A stretch of DNA of 64,000 nucleotides from positions 37,910,873 through 37,974,872 of the forward strand of contig NC_092350.1 in assembly GCF_963676685.1 (NCBI RefSeq), read 5' to 3'. The position numbers and the translations under genes were made by a program. The notes below the pieces were generated by a model. The model saw only the letters and a list, made by a program, of their open reading frames with translations. It was not told where the DNA came from and ran no database searches. This stretch comes from Mytilus edulis (lineage: Eukaryota > Mollusca > Bivalvia > Mytilida > Mytilidae). How positions within the stretch are numbered: position 1 is the stretch's first letter; each line of letters opens with the position of its first letter. Of this stretch, positions 1 through 10,871 are shown piece by piece.

Positions 1-110
1 TATGGTTTTAAATCGTACAGCTTCATAAAAGAATATTCCGATACGCTTTTCCGGATTTGCCTTCAATAGGAACGCTCCAAGCTGAATATTTGAAATAATA
101 TTGTGCAAGA
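1..110 (+). repeat. Fragment of dispersed bivalve repeat
   Basis: The stretch around 30-85 (CGCTTTTCCGGATTTGCC, then GCTGAATATTTGA) is matched by a diverged copy at about 815-905 in the same orientation. Both lie beside Penelope-like RT debris, so this is probably part of the same degraded retroelement block. No coding potential was seen. Confidence 0.4.
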
Positions 111-205
111 ACTTATAAACAGCATTGGAGTTTCATAATAAAAAAAAACCTCAATGACAAAAAAGTACCTAAAAGAATAGCAAAATTCATATATGTTGTC
201 AACGT

Positions 206-655
206 TACGGCTTGTATTTCCTATCATGATTTCCTTGATAGAGGATTGCTGCTCACAAGGAAGCTATTTAACCAAGAGTTCCAAATGGTGAAGTTGAAAT
301 CTTCCCTTTGTATATTTTACGGACCCCGTTTCATAGATGATATCGGAAATATTCCTTATGTCGTAACTACAATACCCCTCCATTTTCACGAATATGACCT
401 ACCGAATTAAACTATTTAACGGATTTGTAAAAACATAAGCAACACGACGGGTGCAACATGATGTGCAGGATATGCTTACCCTTCCGGGGCACCTGAGATC
501 ACCACCAGTTTATGGTGGGTTTTGTGTTGCTTAGTCTTTAGTTTGATATGTTGTTTAGTCTGTACTATTGTTTGTCGGTTTGTCTTTTTATTTATAGCCA
601 TGGCGTTGTCAGTTTATTTTTGTAATTATAATTTTCTGTTTCAAAATTTTTAAAA
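206..655 (+). pseudogene. Penelope-like RT, 3' end fragment (degenerate)
   Basis: From 206 the DNA matches the end of the reverse transcriptase at 1187-1546 and its 3' untranslated part. Both share the segment coding for the SYHDFLD / LLLTRKL thumb-region motif, then a stretch including TCACGAATATGACCTACCGA, then CTTACCCTTCC and GCACCTGAGATCACC, then GGCGTTGTCAGTTTATTTT. The reading frame is interrupted, so only a relic remains. It is one of at least four RT fragments of this family in the window. Confidence 0.6.
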
Positions 656-730
656 TTATTTGAAAAAAAGGAATATCACCCTCATGCAAAGCTCTGGTTC
701 TTTGTCCAGCTTTGGCTATACTTTTTTATT

Positions 731-812
731 TGGTACTAATTACTGAGCTAGTAAAACCATCGAGGACTAATATCTAGTCAATCAGCAGAGGTATCGACCC
801 AGTGTTGTAAAA
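731..812 (-). repeat. Diverged fragment of hammerhead-retrozyme body
   Basis: On the minus strand this reads ACACTGGGTCGATACCTCTGC, then a region ending in CTAGCTCAGT. That parallels 13393-13455 (CACTGGGTCGATGCCACTGC, then CCAGCCCAGT), which lies between the two intact hammerhead ribozymes. The ribozyme core itself is not present here. It is an old, truncated copy of the same small element. Confidence 0.45.
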
Positions 813-1186
813 ACTTAAGCAACCCATGAACAATTGCATTCGTCCGAAGCTCTTTTCTGGATTTGCTTTCATCAGAAATATTTAAAGCCGAATATTTGAG
901 GGACACCTGACATCGTTCAAAAGCAAGGAATTCAAGCGTGATAAACTAACTTATTCAGTTAATAGTTAGTTCTTCCGAAAGGAAGATGTTAAGTTCTTAT
1001 TAAGTCTTCACAAATACTGGTGAGACCTCATGATTTGTATTCTGGTCATTTCGTTTTTATAAAAACAACAATTTAATTAGCCACCAGCTGTTATTTATTT
1101 TGGTAGCTTCCTTTAATATATAGAAAATATGTTTCTGCTTTTCAAATTTTCTTTCCATTTTCAATGTAAGCAATAGCTTACTGGCG

Positions 1187-2350
1187 TTGTTTATCATCTT
1201 AATAACGTGTTATAATTCAAAATTTATTGACTATGTTGAACGCATCTATCCCATCGAACTAGAGAAAAAGGATACAGCAGATACAGTTAAGTCTGCCTCA
1301 TATCTTGACTTACATCTAGAAATTGACAATGAGGGTCGGTTGAAAACAAAACTTTACTACAAACGAGATGATTTTAGCTTCCCAATTGTGAACTTTCCAT
1401 TTCTATGTAGCAACACTCTATCAGCGCCTGCATACGGAGTATATATCTCCCAATTGATACGATATTACCGGGCTTGTATTTCCTATCATGATTTCCTTGA
1501 TAAAGGGTTGCTGCTTACAAGGAAGCTATTAAACCAAGAATTCTAAATGGTGAAGTTGAAATCATCCCTTCCTATCACGAGTTGGTTGACCGTTATGGAA
1601 TAATTCACAGATGATATCGAATATGTTCCTTATGTCGTAACTACAATGCCCTTCCATTTTCACGAATATGACCTACCGAATTAGACTATTACCGGATTAA
1701 TAATAACATGAGCAAACCGACGGGTGCCACTTGTGGAGCAGGATCTGCTTACCCTTCCAGAGCACCTGAGATCACCCCCCGTGTTTTGAGGGGTTCGTGT
1801 TGCTTAGTCTGTAATTTTTATGTTGTTTCGTGCGTACTGTTATTTGTCAGTTTGTCTTTTTTCATTTTTAGCAATGGCGTTGTCAGTTTATTTTCGATTT
1901 ATGAGTTTGACTGTTCCTCTGGTATCTTTCGTCCCTCTTTTATAGTATTCTTTTATTTGTCTTTATGAATATTACTTTTACTGTTTAGTTTATTTTTGTC
2001 GATATACATTTAAATGGCTCGGTACTAATACATCCCATCAATGTGTTATTGTGCTATTCTACATTTTTTTGCTAATGTGCTTTGTCTATATGCCTTTTTG
2101 TGTCTTTTTACAGTGATTAAGATTATAACACAATGTTGACTGCGGTACCCCTATTTGACATTCTACCTATTATGTAAGCTTATTGTCTACCACATCGTTG
2201 TTATTAAAGTGAAAGGTTTTAGTTAGATATAAAACCAAATATTTATAAATTTCTAAAAAAAGAAAATGCCTGTACCAAGTCAGGAATATGACCGTTGTTA
2301 TCAATTCGTAATGATTTTGCCATTTGATTAGGGACTTTCTGTTTTTTTAC
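1187..2350 (+). pseudogene. Penelope-like reverse transcriptase fragment with 3' tail
   Basis: The open frame at 1187-1546 encodes the C-terminal (palm-to-thumb) part of a reverse transcriptase. Motifs ERIYPIELE, SASYLDLHLEIDNEG, KRDDF, NFP and YGVYISQLIRYYRAC parallel the longer copy at 13796-14622. The catalytic motifs are upstream and absent, so the copy is truncated at its 5' side. The DNA after the stop (about 1549-2350) is the noncoding tail. It includes GCACCTGAGATCACCCCCC and ends with TGCCTGTACCAAGTCAGGAA, the module that also follows the RT at 15.6 kb. I assign the RT to the Penelope-like group from recalled family motifs, not from a search. Confidence 0.65.
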
Positions 2351-3285
2351 TGTTCTTCGGAACTGATGTTCAAATCTGATAAGCATATAGAACGAAATAA
2401 AAATAACAAAAGATGATTTGAAATTTGCATAATCCAATATTAAAGATGACAATTTACATACATGTATGTAGGCAAATTGAATTAAAAATCCGGAAATATT
2501 TTTAAAAAAGAATCAACACATATGATATAATCACCTTGTGCAATTTGTGTATTCACAGAAAACGATATTTACCTGTTTCATAGAAGTACAATAAGTGGGA
2601 TAAATATAGATAAAGGTGTGAACACTGGCGTCGTGTTATAACAATGGAGACATGCCTACGGAAATTATAAACATGCATCATGATACTGAACAAGGGCCTA
2701 TAATTTGAATGACAACATAATAGGAGCTTTCTGGCAATAGTATTGTAAACCAAATTAAGGTTAGTCTGTTAAAAGGGTTAGCTGCGAACATGACTTGAAG
2801 ACAATGCCATACGTTTGATCGCTCTTGACTTTTGTGGATTAACGAAATATTCATAAGTGTCAAGGTATAAGTAAAAAGGCCTTACAATTGATAGCGTTAA
2901 AATAATGAATGTGTCTGAACTAATTGACGAATAACTGACAATAATGTATGAATTGAGTTTTATTTATAAATGAGACATTTTTTTCAATTTCAAAATGTTG
3001 AAAAACAATAAAAGACTAGTTAAATTTACTATTCATTCTTAACATTACAAACGCAAGCAAACACACGATTAATAAATAAGTGTGACGATTGCAAATTAGA
3101 TAATAAATATCCACCCAAGATAAATGAACAAAGAACAATATAAACATGATAAACTAGAATTGCCATTGCCAGCATAGCAATAGCGGATGTCATATTATGG
3201 TATAGTTCCATCAACATTGGTCTAACCAATTCCGAGAAATAGCGTGGACAAAATGTATGGAAGAATAAAAATAAGAAAAAAAAGA

Positions 3286-4262
3286 ACGGAACAATAACAA
3301 TATGTCACCCCAACTCCGTTGAGGGTGCCATAAAAAAGAAACGTAGAATAACAATACGTCACCTCAACTCCGTTGAGGGTGCCATAACTAGATTTGCCAT
3401 TGCAATTGCAAGCAATAGCGGATGGCACCCTTCCCCCATTGCCAGGCGAGAGGCAGCCATTTAGAAATTCCAATGTCAACGAGATCATATACACATGCAA
3501 ATTATCATTTTTGTAAAGTTTCCTTAAATTTGGAGCATTTTGAAATTTGGGACATTTCTGCTATAACCATGGTTACGGCGGCCATTTTGAAAAGTCCAAC
3601 TTTAAATGCAACTCTGCCCATGCAAGTGACCATTTCTGTTAATTTTCATCCAGTTCGCAGCATTTTTTTAAATTTTTTTTTACCTTTTTGCATTGTTTCC
3701 ATGGTAACAACGGTCATTTTGGAAATTCCAACTCCAAAAGCCACATCGTCCAATGTTGCTCATCGTTACTTTGAAGTTTCATTAAGTTTGGAGCATTTTG
3801 ATATTTTTAAAATTTTTGGTGTAGTTTCCATGGCAACATAGTAGTTCCAATGATTGCCAAAATCATCCAACACCAGTATGATTGGCACCTACATTGTATT
3901 AAGATATAATGATTCTGAGATTAAGCATATCCAAACAGTTCACCAAAACAAAACAAAAACAGGATTTTTTCACATTTGTTCTGTTACCATGGTAACGGAA
4001 GCCATCTTAGTTCCACCAAGTTTGGTCCATGCAATTCTCAGAATAGGCTTGTACAAAAAAGTGTGGAAGAATAAAGATAAAAATAATAAGAAAAAAAAGA
4101 AAACGAACAATAACAAGATGTCACCCCAACTCCATTGAGGGTGTTGAGGGTGCCATAAAAACGAACGAACAATAACAGTATGGCACCCCAACTCCGTTGA
4201 GGATGCCTTAAAAAGAATCGAACAATAACAATATGTCACCCGACCTCCGTCAGGGTAACATA
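3286..4262. repeat. Cluster of two interleaved repeat motifs
   Basis: At least four copies of a unit containing CAATATGTCACCCCAACTCC and GTTGAGGGTGCCATAAAAA occur near 3297, 3349, 4118, 4172 and 4227. Between them lie four copies of a second unit with TTTGGAGCATTTTGA and CCATGGTTACGG / CCATGGTAACAACGG / CCATGGCAACATAG / CCATGGTAACGGAAGCC (about 3530, 3695, 3790, 3985). Open frames here are by-products of the repeats and resemble no protein I know. Confidence 0.6.
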
Positions 4263-4669
4263 AAAACTACAAGTTATAGTATAATAAGTCAATTTACATC
4301 TTTCGATCTGTCTTATAAAACGGTTTTTGTTGGAAGTCTACTTTTTGAGATGTTAAATTAGTTATCAAAGGTACCAGGATTATGAACCTTTTCATAATTA
4401 CTAGCGTTGTGCATGTTGTGTAAACGTTTAAACGGGAATTCTATGTATCGACATTGTTTTTCTAAATATGGTGACATTAACCATGGAATTGTGCATGTTA
4501 GTTGGAAGATCGGTATCAATGTAAAGGTGAAAATACCAAAACTTCAAAAAAGTGACCGAATAAAGTAAATCGGTTCGGAATGTTAACATCTGTTGTATTA
4601 AAAAGATAAATAAATTTCAGTTTTCTCATTTGCAACTTCAGGCAATTATCATTGTATTAATACAGTTTG

Positions 4670-5149
4670 TATGCCCCATCTACGATAGTAGAGGGGCATT
4701 ATGTTTTCTGGTCTGTGCGTCCTTCCGTCCGTCCGTTCGTCCGTCCGTCCGTTCGTCCGTCCGTCCGTTCGTCCCACTTCAGGTTAAAGTTTTTGGTCCA
4801 GGTAGTTTTTGATGAAGCTGAAGTCCAATCAACTTGAAACTTAGTACACATGTTCACTATGATATGATCTTTCTTATTTTAAAACAAAATTAAACTTTTG
4901 ACCCCATTGTCATGGTCCACTGAACATAGAAATTAAAAGTGCGAGTTTCAGGTTAAAGGTTTTGGTCAAGGTAGTTTTTGATGAAGCTGAAGTCCAATCA
5001 ACTTGAAACTTAGTACACATGTTCCCTTTTGGTTGATCTTTTTACTTTTAAAGCCAAATAAGATTTTTTACCCAATTTCACGGTCCATTGAACATGGAAA
5101 ATGATAATGCGAGGGGGGCATCCGTGTACTTTGGACGCATTCTTGTTTA
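4670..5149 (+). mobile_element. Inverted-repeat element copy A (ATGCCCC family)
   Basis: It begins with the hairpin ATGCCCCATCTACGATAGTA followed by GAGGGGCAT and ends with GGGGGGCAT, matching element copy B at 7596-7886. Copy A carries an internal duplication: the segment with GGTTAAAG, TTTTTGATGAAGCTGAAG and CAACTTGAAACTTAGTACAC is present twice (about 4783 and 4950). A CGTC microsatellite sits near the left end. No protein is encoded. The outer ATGCCCC / GGGGCAT pair suggests a nonautonomous DNA element. Confidence 0.6.
4718..4776 (+). repeat. CGTC/CGTT microsatellite
   Basis: This is a run of CCGTCCGT and CCGTTCGT tetranucleotide units inside repeat element copy A. The translated frame is a meaningless serine/valine/arginine/proline repeat. 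Confidence 0.85.
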
Positions 5150-5212
5150 TAAAGTTTTAAGTGCTACTGATCAAATTGATACAGTCCATTTGAAAAAGCG
5201 TGTTTTTACTGA

Positions 5213-5300
5213 AGATGTGCTTTTATTGCTTTCATTAATAGTTCTTTTGTAGACGAAACGCGCGTCTGAAGTACAAAGATTCAATCCAAGTATACATGAT
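5213..5300 (+). ncRNA. Degenerate hammerhead ribozyme relic
   Basis: The 3' half of a type I hammerhead is preserved: TGTAGAC, GAA, the palindrome ACGCGCGT, and the cleavage C followed by TG. The 5' catalytic box is decayed: the position of CTGATGA reads TTAATAG. With the invariant G5, G8 and A9 altered it cannot be active. It resembles the intact copies at 13310 and 13665. Confidence 0.7.
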
Positions 5301-6170
5301 GAGTAAATTTTCATTAAGCTTACAACTCAACTTGATTTTAAAAAAAAAACACAGATCCCGCCTTGCAAGCAAAGTCTAGAGACAGGACATGTTGTTTTTT
5401 ATCAGATTGTCAAAAATTTTCCTATCGTTTGCCTCGCTTGTGTGATGGTTAAGCTACGGCAATGCAATTCGAATTATGTGGTATATCCTTATTCTGCAAT
5501 GCATGAGTTGATAAAATACCTCATAGACTGATTCAAACAATGCGAAAAAATATATAGTATAGTTGTAAAGGGCGATAGATCATTGTACCTTGATCTCAAA
5601 TATATATTTATCTTATTTTTTTTATCAAAAGCGGGCATAAATTTCTATATGCGTCATATGACGGGTGTATTGCATGTAAGTGACACAAATATAAAATTTA
5701 TCAAATGATTCTTGATTCTCAATGCTCTTCAACTTTGCAATCTATATAGACATGAATGATGAATGTTAAAAAAAAGTTTTACCTCATTGCAAAAAGACAA
5801 AAAAAACATATCAGTAGAAAAAATTAAACAGTATACCGGAAATGTTTCATTAATAGATATGATAAAATTTCCTTGTGCAAACTGGATATTCCAGGGACAA
5901 ACTATCTACCGGTTTCGTAGAAATACTTACATTACATTAGCTGTAATGAATAATACATATGTTTGATCACTAAAAAATCATAACCATGTATATATTACAG
6001 TAAATAGGTGAAATTAGGAACTACGTGTAATATAAAACAATTTAGTAATTTCTTGTATTTACTTAATTTTTCAATGATAACGAGTAACCACTGATTTTGG
6101 GGGTAATTTTTACAGCTATTTACTAACTTGATATTTAGTTAACAAAAAATCAAGAAACCAAAAAAGATGT
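5300..6170. other. AT-rich noncoding stretch
   Basis: Apart from the short retrozyme-body match at about 5711-5742, nothing recognisable was seen. Open frames are short and lysine/isoleucine rich by composition. Confidence 0.5.
5703..5745 (+). repeat. Short fragment of the retrozyme body
   Basis: The string TCTCAATGCTCTTCAACTTTG matches the retrozyme interval near 13611-13632 apart from one base. It lies about 400 bp downstream of the degenerate hammerhead at 5213 and may be part of the same decayed element. Confidence 0.45.
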
Positions 6171-6180
6171 TAAATGGTAG

Positions 6181-6600
6181 AAAAAAATAAAAAGTCACAA
6201 AAATACCCAACTCCGAGAAAAGTTCAAATGGCAATATCAAAAGCTCAAACACATCAAACGAATGAATAACAACTGTCATATTCCTGACTTGGAACATGCA
6301 TATTCTTATGTCGAAAATTGTGGATAAAACCTGGGTTTAAAACTAGCTAACCAAACCTGGGTGTATAGCTATCTAAACCTCTCACTTGTATTATAGTAGC
6401 ATAAACTCCATTATATTGACAACGATGTGTGAACAAAAAAAAACAGATATGATACATAAAAATGTCAAAAATAGGGGTACAGCAGTCAATATTGTGTTAT
6501 AATCTTCATCACTATAAAACAAACAAATATATAACAAAGTAGCACAAAAAGGCATTAAGACAAGACACATTAGCAAAGTTAGGGGTTTAGGGTTAAAAAA
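6181..6600 (-). repeat. Solo 3' tail of the Penelope-like family
   Basis: On the minus strand the order of landmarks is the same as in the tail at 15400-15755: a module near GATTATAACACAATATTGACTG, a TGACATTTTTATG motif, CACTTG with an AGGTTTAG equivalent, TCAGGAATATGACAGTTGTT, then ATTTGAACTTTTCTCGGAGT. No RT coding is attached, as expected for a severely 5'-truncated retro-insertion. Confidence 0.6.
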
Positions 6601-7590
6601 TCAAAGGTAAAATCATCCAAGATTGCATGCTCTTTATCTATAGTTTGAAACTGGAATATAGTTGTTTTATAATTTTTTTGAACTCTCTGAAAATCATTTT
6701 GCAACATGCAAAACAATTATATAAATTCATGCAACGACAATGTTTAATTTACAAATTATCTCAACAAAACATGCATACTGTCACAAATTAACAAAAGAAA
6801 TGAATGCCTATTTAAACAATGCAAATTATTTATCACGAAACGACTAACTGTTGTGAAATCTTGAGTTTTGCATGCACAATTTACTTATCTTTGCCATTTT
6901 GTCATTGTTCTGGTTAACTGATGCTAGAAACTGAGAAGTGGAAGCAACCAAATCCTCGTTAATACTTTGAGCAACAGCTCCATGATTGCTTTTGGTCATC
7001 TCAAAATTAAGATCATTTTCTTCTTTCAGAGTTGCTAGCATTTCGGTTGGTATTGGAGATGTAGCAAGGCTGACATTTGATGCAACCAAACATTGTCTAC
7101 TAGTATTAAGGTGAACATCTCATTCATAGTGATAAAGGCGATTTTTACGAAAATAATGCATGTTGCCTAATTTTGTAGTTCTTTTGTCTCTCTTCAAAAT
7201 CACTAGCATGTCTCAACAATGCTTTCTGAGTTGTATTACCATTTCTTTTAATCATCGGACCATATTACAACATAGGTTTAACAGTTCGTAAATAGGTGTA
7301 AAATTCATTTAAAAATTACTGGTAATAACTGGGCATTTTCATGAATTACTTGTATTAGCTATATTAAATCAGGAATTATACGTATTTCCTTACTTTAAGT
7401 AATAACCTGTTATTCCCGATTTCACATATGATAAACTTTTCAAAGTTTGTTCTTTTACAGACTGATTTTTTTTTAATTTGTGTGAATTAGCGTGGAGACT
7501 GATGCAGGTATAGCAGCAGACGCTTGCCCAGTCGGCGCGCACCCTAACTCTCCCTTTTTAGTTCATGCTATTCATACATTTTTATTTTTG
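6600..7590. other. No recognisable gene
   Basis: The only longer open frame here (6844-7089, minus) has no initiating context and no motif I recognise. The 7500-7560 stretch (CTTGCCCAGTCGGCGCG) has higher GC but no structure was found. Confidence 0.4.
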
Positions 7591-7595
7591 TTTTT

Positions 7596-7886
7596 ATGCC
7601 CCACCTACGATAGTAGAGGGGCATTATGTTTTCTGGTCTGTGCCTCCGTTCGTCCGTCCGTCCGTCCGTATGTGCCGTCTGTTTCAGGTTAAAGTTTTTG
7701 GTCAAGGTAGTTTTTGAAGAAGTTGAAGTCCAATCAACTTGAAACTTAGTACACTTGTTCCCCATGATAATATCTTTCTAATTTTAATTCCAAATTAAAG
7801 TTTTGACCCCAATTTCACTGTCCACTGAACATAGAAAATGATAGTGCGAGTGGGGCATTCGTGTACTATGGACACATTCATGTTTA
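7596..7886 (+). mobile_element. Inverted-repeat element copy B (ATGCCCC family)
   Basis: It starts with ATGCCCCACCTACGATAGTA and ends with GTGGGGCAT at 7850-7858 plus a short tail. The outer 9-mers ATGCCCCAC and GTGGGGCAT are perfect inverted repeats, and the left end also forms its own hairpin with AGGGGCAT. It has a short CGTC run and the same GAAGTCCAATCAACTTGAAA block as copy A, but without the internal duplication. It is noncoding. Confidence 0.65.
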
Positions 7887-8121
7887 TATATGTATAACCT
7901 TTATTTTTCTCTTCTTAATCGAAATAAGAGATATGAACATCGATTAAATACCATATAAAATTACATACCTTAATGCGTAGCTCTATTAATTGTATTTTAA
8001 TACTTAATAAATTAACAAAAACTTGGAAATCATGATATATCATATAGTTATCATACCCTTTATGCAGTATAAGTATTGCAATTAAAAGAGTTGATTTTGA
8101 ATTCTGACTGTGGTACAATTG

Positions 8122-8215
8122 CAATCTAATTAAAAACCGATCTCTCATCGCTCCCGTTTTCTGATACTAGTATGTCGCGTCCCACGCGATGAGAGATCGG
8201 TTTTTAATTAGATTG
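8122..8215. mobile_element. 94-bp fold-back MITE with 9-bp target duplication
   Basis: Perfect 30-bp inverted arms (8122-8151 and 8186-8215; termini CAATCTAATTAAAA) flank a 34-bp loop. Immediately outside are identical 9-mers GTACAATTG at 8113-8121 and 8216-8224. A 9-bp duplication is typical of the Mutator/MULE superfamily. A second member with the same termini is at 58092-58176. It lies about 350 bp upstream of the broken cGAS-like gene. Confidence 0.85.
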
Positions 8216-8555
8216 GTACAATTGCGAATTCAAACATAAGTTGTTCTTATATTACATGTATAATGTAACAACACTGTTGGCGCATTCAAACTTGTTCAAC
8301 AACTCCATATGCCTGTAATTCATTTGTTGTCGTTGGTTCATGTCTGTCATGTTTGTTTTTGTAAATGGTTTTGTTATAAATAAAGTCGTTAGCTTTCTCA
8401 GTTGACAAATAACTAGTTTATATATTCTACTATGACATTAGTCATAGAATTATAAAGAGGCCCCAAAAAATTAATATGAAAACTATAAAACATTTGTCTA
8501 CATTGAGTCTATAACGGTAAATAATTTCACCTTACTTTTTTGTCTTCTTTTTTAG

Positions 8556-10439
8556 TTCAAGAATCATGGCCGAAAATATGGAAAACCGCTCATTGCGATT
8601 ATATAATTTCCTAAGTGACAAACTTGGAACCGAAGACACAGTGAGAACAAGACGAAATTATTATATAACACACAATTATTTGACCAAAACAAAAACACAC
8701 ACACCGTTTTTCTGTGGAAGTAGAGCAGAAGGTCTTGATATGAAGGGCAGTGATACGGACACAGTTATTTTACTTAATGATATACATATCGTAGAAGAGG
8801 CCAACAATACTATCGGTTCTAATACATTTGTCATGAAGACTTGTGATACCAGACCAGGTTTTGCACAGTTAGAGTTGTGCAGTAGCTACGAATATACAGA
8901 CGTGTGGTGTAAGAAAATCGGACATAAATTCTTTCTCTCAAGTAGTAAAATGAAGCAGAAATTACTTTCTTTAAACGAAAATAATGAAATATGTACACTT
9001 AACACTCTACATGGACCATGTGTTTCCACAGCCAACGAAACACATGACTGTACTGCAGGTGTTAAGTGCAAATCATTCATTAAACAAGCACAGGAATGGG
9101 TAGGAAGAAAACGTTGTTGGCCAACGGAAGCATTAAAAAAGATAATTATTGATAGTGGGGTATGGTTTGTCCCAATCGGCTACAAGTTGTCGCTAAATGA
9201 AGATATAGAATGGCGAGTCGCGTTTGGTATCGCTGAAAAACTGCTTGTTTATTCTTTTACTCATACTCAGCTTTTGGTTTATGCTCTTTTGAAAATAGTT
9301 TTAAAAGACGTGATTGAACAAAATCTTAAACTAAAAGAACTTCTCTGTTCTTATTTTTTAAAGACAGTTGTGTTCTGGGTTTCAGAAGAAATTGCTGTTA
9401 CAGAATGGACACCGCACAATTTTGAAAAGCCGTCCTTACAAACAAACTTATGCCTAGGCAAGTGTTGGTTAATTGTTTCGAGCTGCTCAAACGTAGTCAC
9501 GACCGGTTTATTTTCAAGTGTTTATTCAGTACGTTGTGTCGTAACATTGGTACTCGTTTTACCTATCAGAATGTCATGTGCGGGGGTAATAAACTACATT
9601 ATCAACGTTTAAAAGATATGTTACCCTTTGTAATAATGGGAGTACGTAGTGATGGAGTATCCGGGTGGAATGTCTTAGCTACATACTATTATTGCATTAG
9701 AAAATATTCAGTTTGTGTAACAATCACTGACTACGTGTTATCGAAGTTTCAGGACGTTCAACAAGAGAAACTGTATTACAGTGAAGATAAGTTTACCATC
9801 GACAATTTAGCGAATCAAAGTCAAGATACCGGTTTAAACTCAATATATATAGCTAATACAATGGAGCCGAACGATTTTTCTCGTAGTTCGTTTTTAATTC
9901 CTGACGAAATGAGACCTGAAGTAGAACATAAGGGATATATCCAGAAACCCCCTATTGTTTATACATTATTTTTACGTTTTACGTGTTTACTTAAGGAGGT
10001 AGAACTAGGTTAAGGGAAATAACTCTTAAAATCATCAGTACGTTTGTGTCAACCATTTTCATAAATATGTTCTAAGCTTCTTGGATACATAGATTATTTC
10101 CAATCTGTTTCAGGTAAATGCTTAAAATTTATTGACGAAACTTGAATTTTACAAACGCATAAATGATTTAAAGAGTTATCTCCCTGTACCAAGGTCTACA
10201 CCCTTAAGTTAGAACAGATGCAAAAATGTTTAGAGTCTTTAAATGAAATGAAAACAGGCATTGAAAGCAATAACTATATTGGAAATAACGTCATGAAAGC
10301 AGAGTGTTACACCCTTTTAGGTATTGGGTGCTATATGATAGGTGATATGACTGAAGCAGGAAAATGCCACAAAAAAGCTTTGACGTTAGATCGTATAAGG
10401 CAAATAAAATATTTGAAAAAGATAAGCAGTATAAAATGA
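8556..10439 (+). pseudogene. cGAS-like receptor / Mab-21 domain gene, broken
   Basis: A 3' splice site (polypyrimidine tract ending TTTTTTAG at 8555) precedes TTCAAGAATC and the ATG at 8566, so an upstream noncoding exon is likely. Residues 50-66 hold the nucleotidyltransferase signature GSRAEGLDMKGSDTDTV, with acidic D63 and D65. HGPC, the segment WRVAFGIAEKLLVYSFTHTQ and the alpha-helical C lobe (CSYFLKTVVFWVSEE) are typical of Mab-21/cGAS-like receptors of bivalves. A one-base shift near 9450 moves the frame from the 8566-9612 ORF to the 9450-10013 ORF. A 204-bp insertion at 10006-10209 then interrupts it. After the insertion the same frame resumes at 10218-10439 with a TPR-like segment (AECYTLLGIGCYMIGDMTEAGKC). 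Family members are innate nucleotide-sensing or orphan signalling enzymes. This copy should not make an intact protein as read. Confidence 0.85.
10006..10209. mobile_element. MITE inserted in the cGAS-like coding region
   Basis: The 6-mer TAGAAC occurs on both sides (10000-10005 and 10210-10215). The left end contains TTAAGGGAAATAACTCTTAA, and the right end, reverse complemented, contains TTAAGGG and GATAACTCTTTAAATCAT, so the element has diverged terminal inverted repeats. Removing the insert with one target copy restores the reading frame across the join (codons for E-V-E-Q-M), which supports recent precise insertion. Confidence 0.75.
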
Positions 10440-10870
10440 GAAAAAAAATATCATAACTCTAATGCCTTACTCTGCTTACAACCGACCGAAACCTCTTAAG
10501 AGTGCAGTGGTATATATACATTCGCGGTATTTCTTCTCCTGATAGAGAACAATGTTTTTTTTTTTGTTTTTTGTTGTTGGTTATTTATCTTATTTTATTT
10601 TAAAACGCAATTATCTAGAAAAAAAAAGAAAACTTAAGGAAAAGATATAAGAGTCATTGTTTGCCCTGCAATAGTAAGAATAATAAAATATTTTATTCTT
10701 ACAGTATTATGGTTTTTTTTTGTGATACTTTTACAATCGTTTTAAAGGAGAACTTATCGTTCTTCTGCTTTAATTCATATGGAATATGCATGCATAAAGG
10801 GTCATGTACAATATAAAATCAGAACGATCTTGATGCAAAATTCGTGTAAATCTAATAATGAACACAGATA
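10440..10870. other. Noncoding, 3' flank of the cGAS-like gene
   Basis: AT-rich with A and T homopolymers. No clear polyadenylation context or repeat was identified. Confidence 0.4.
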
Positions 10871-10871
10871 T

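Noticed and set aside
3222-4239. Frames at 3222, 3422 and 3970
   Set aside because: They fall in a cluster of interleaved repeats and have no recognisable domain.
5430-5490. tRNA-like string with TGGTTAAGC and ATTCGAATT
   Set aside because: The boxes are too close together for a tRNA and no stems form.
6844-7089. Minus-strand frame with ENDLNFEMTKSN
   Set aside because: No splice sites, homology or codon bias supports a gene.
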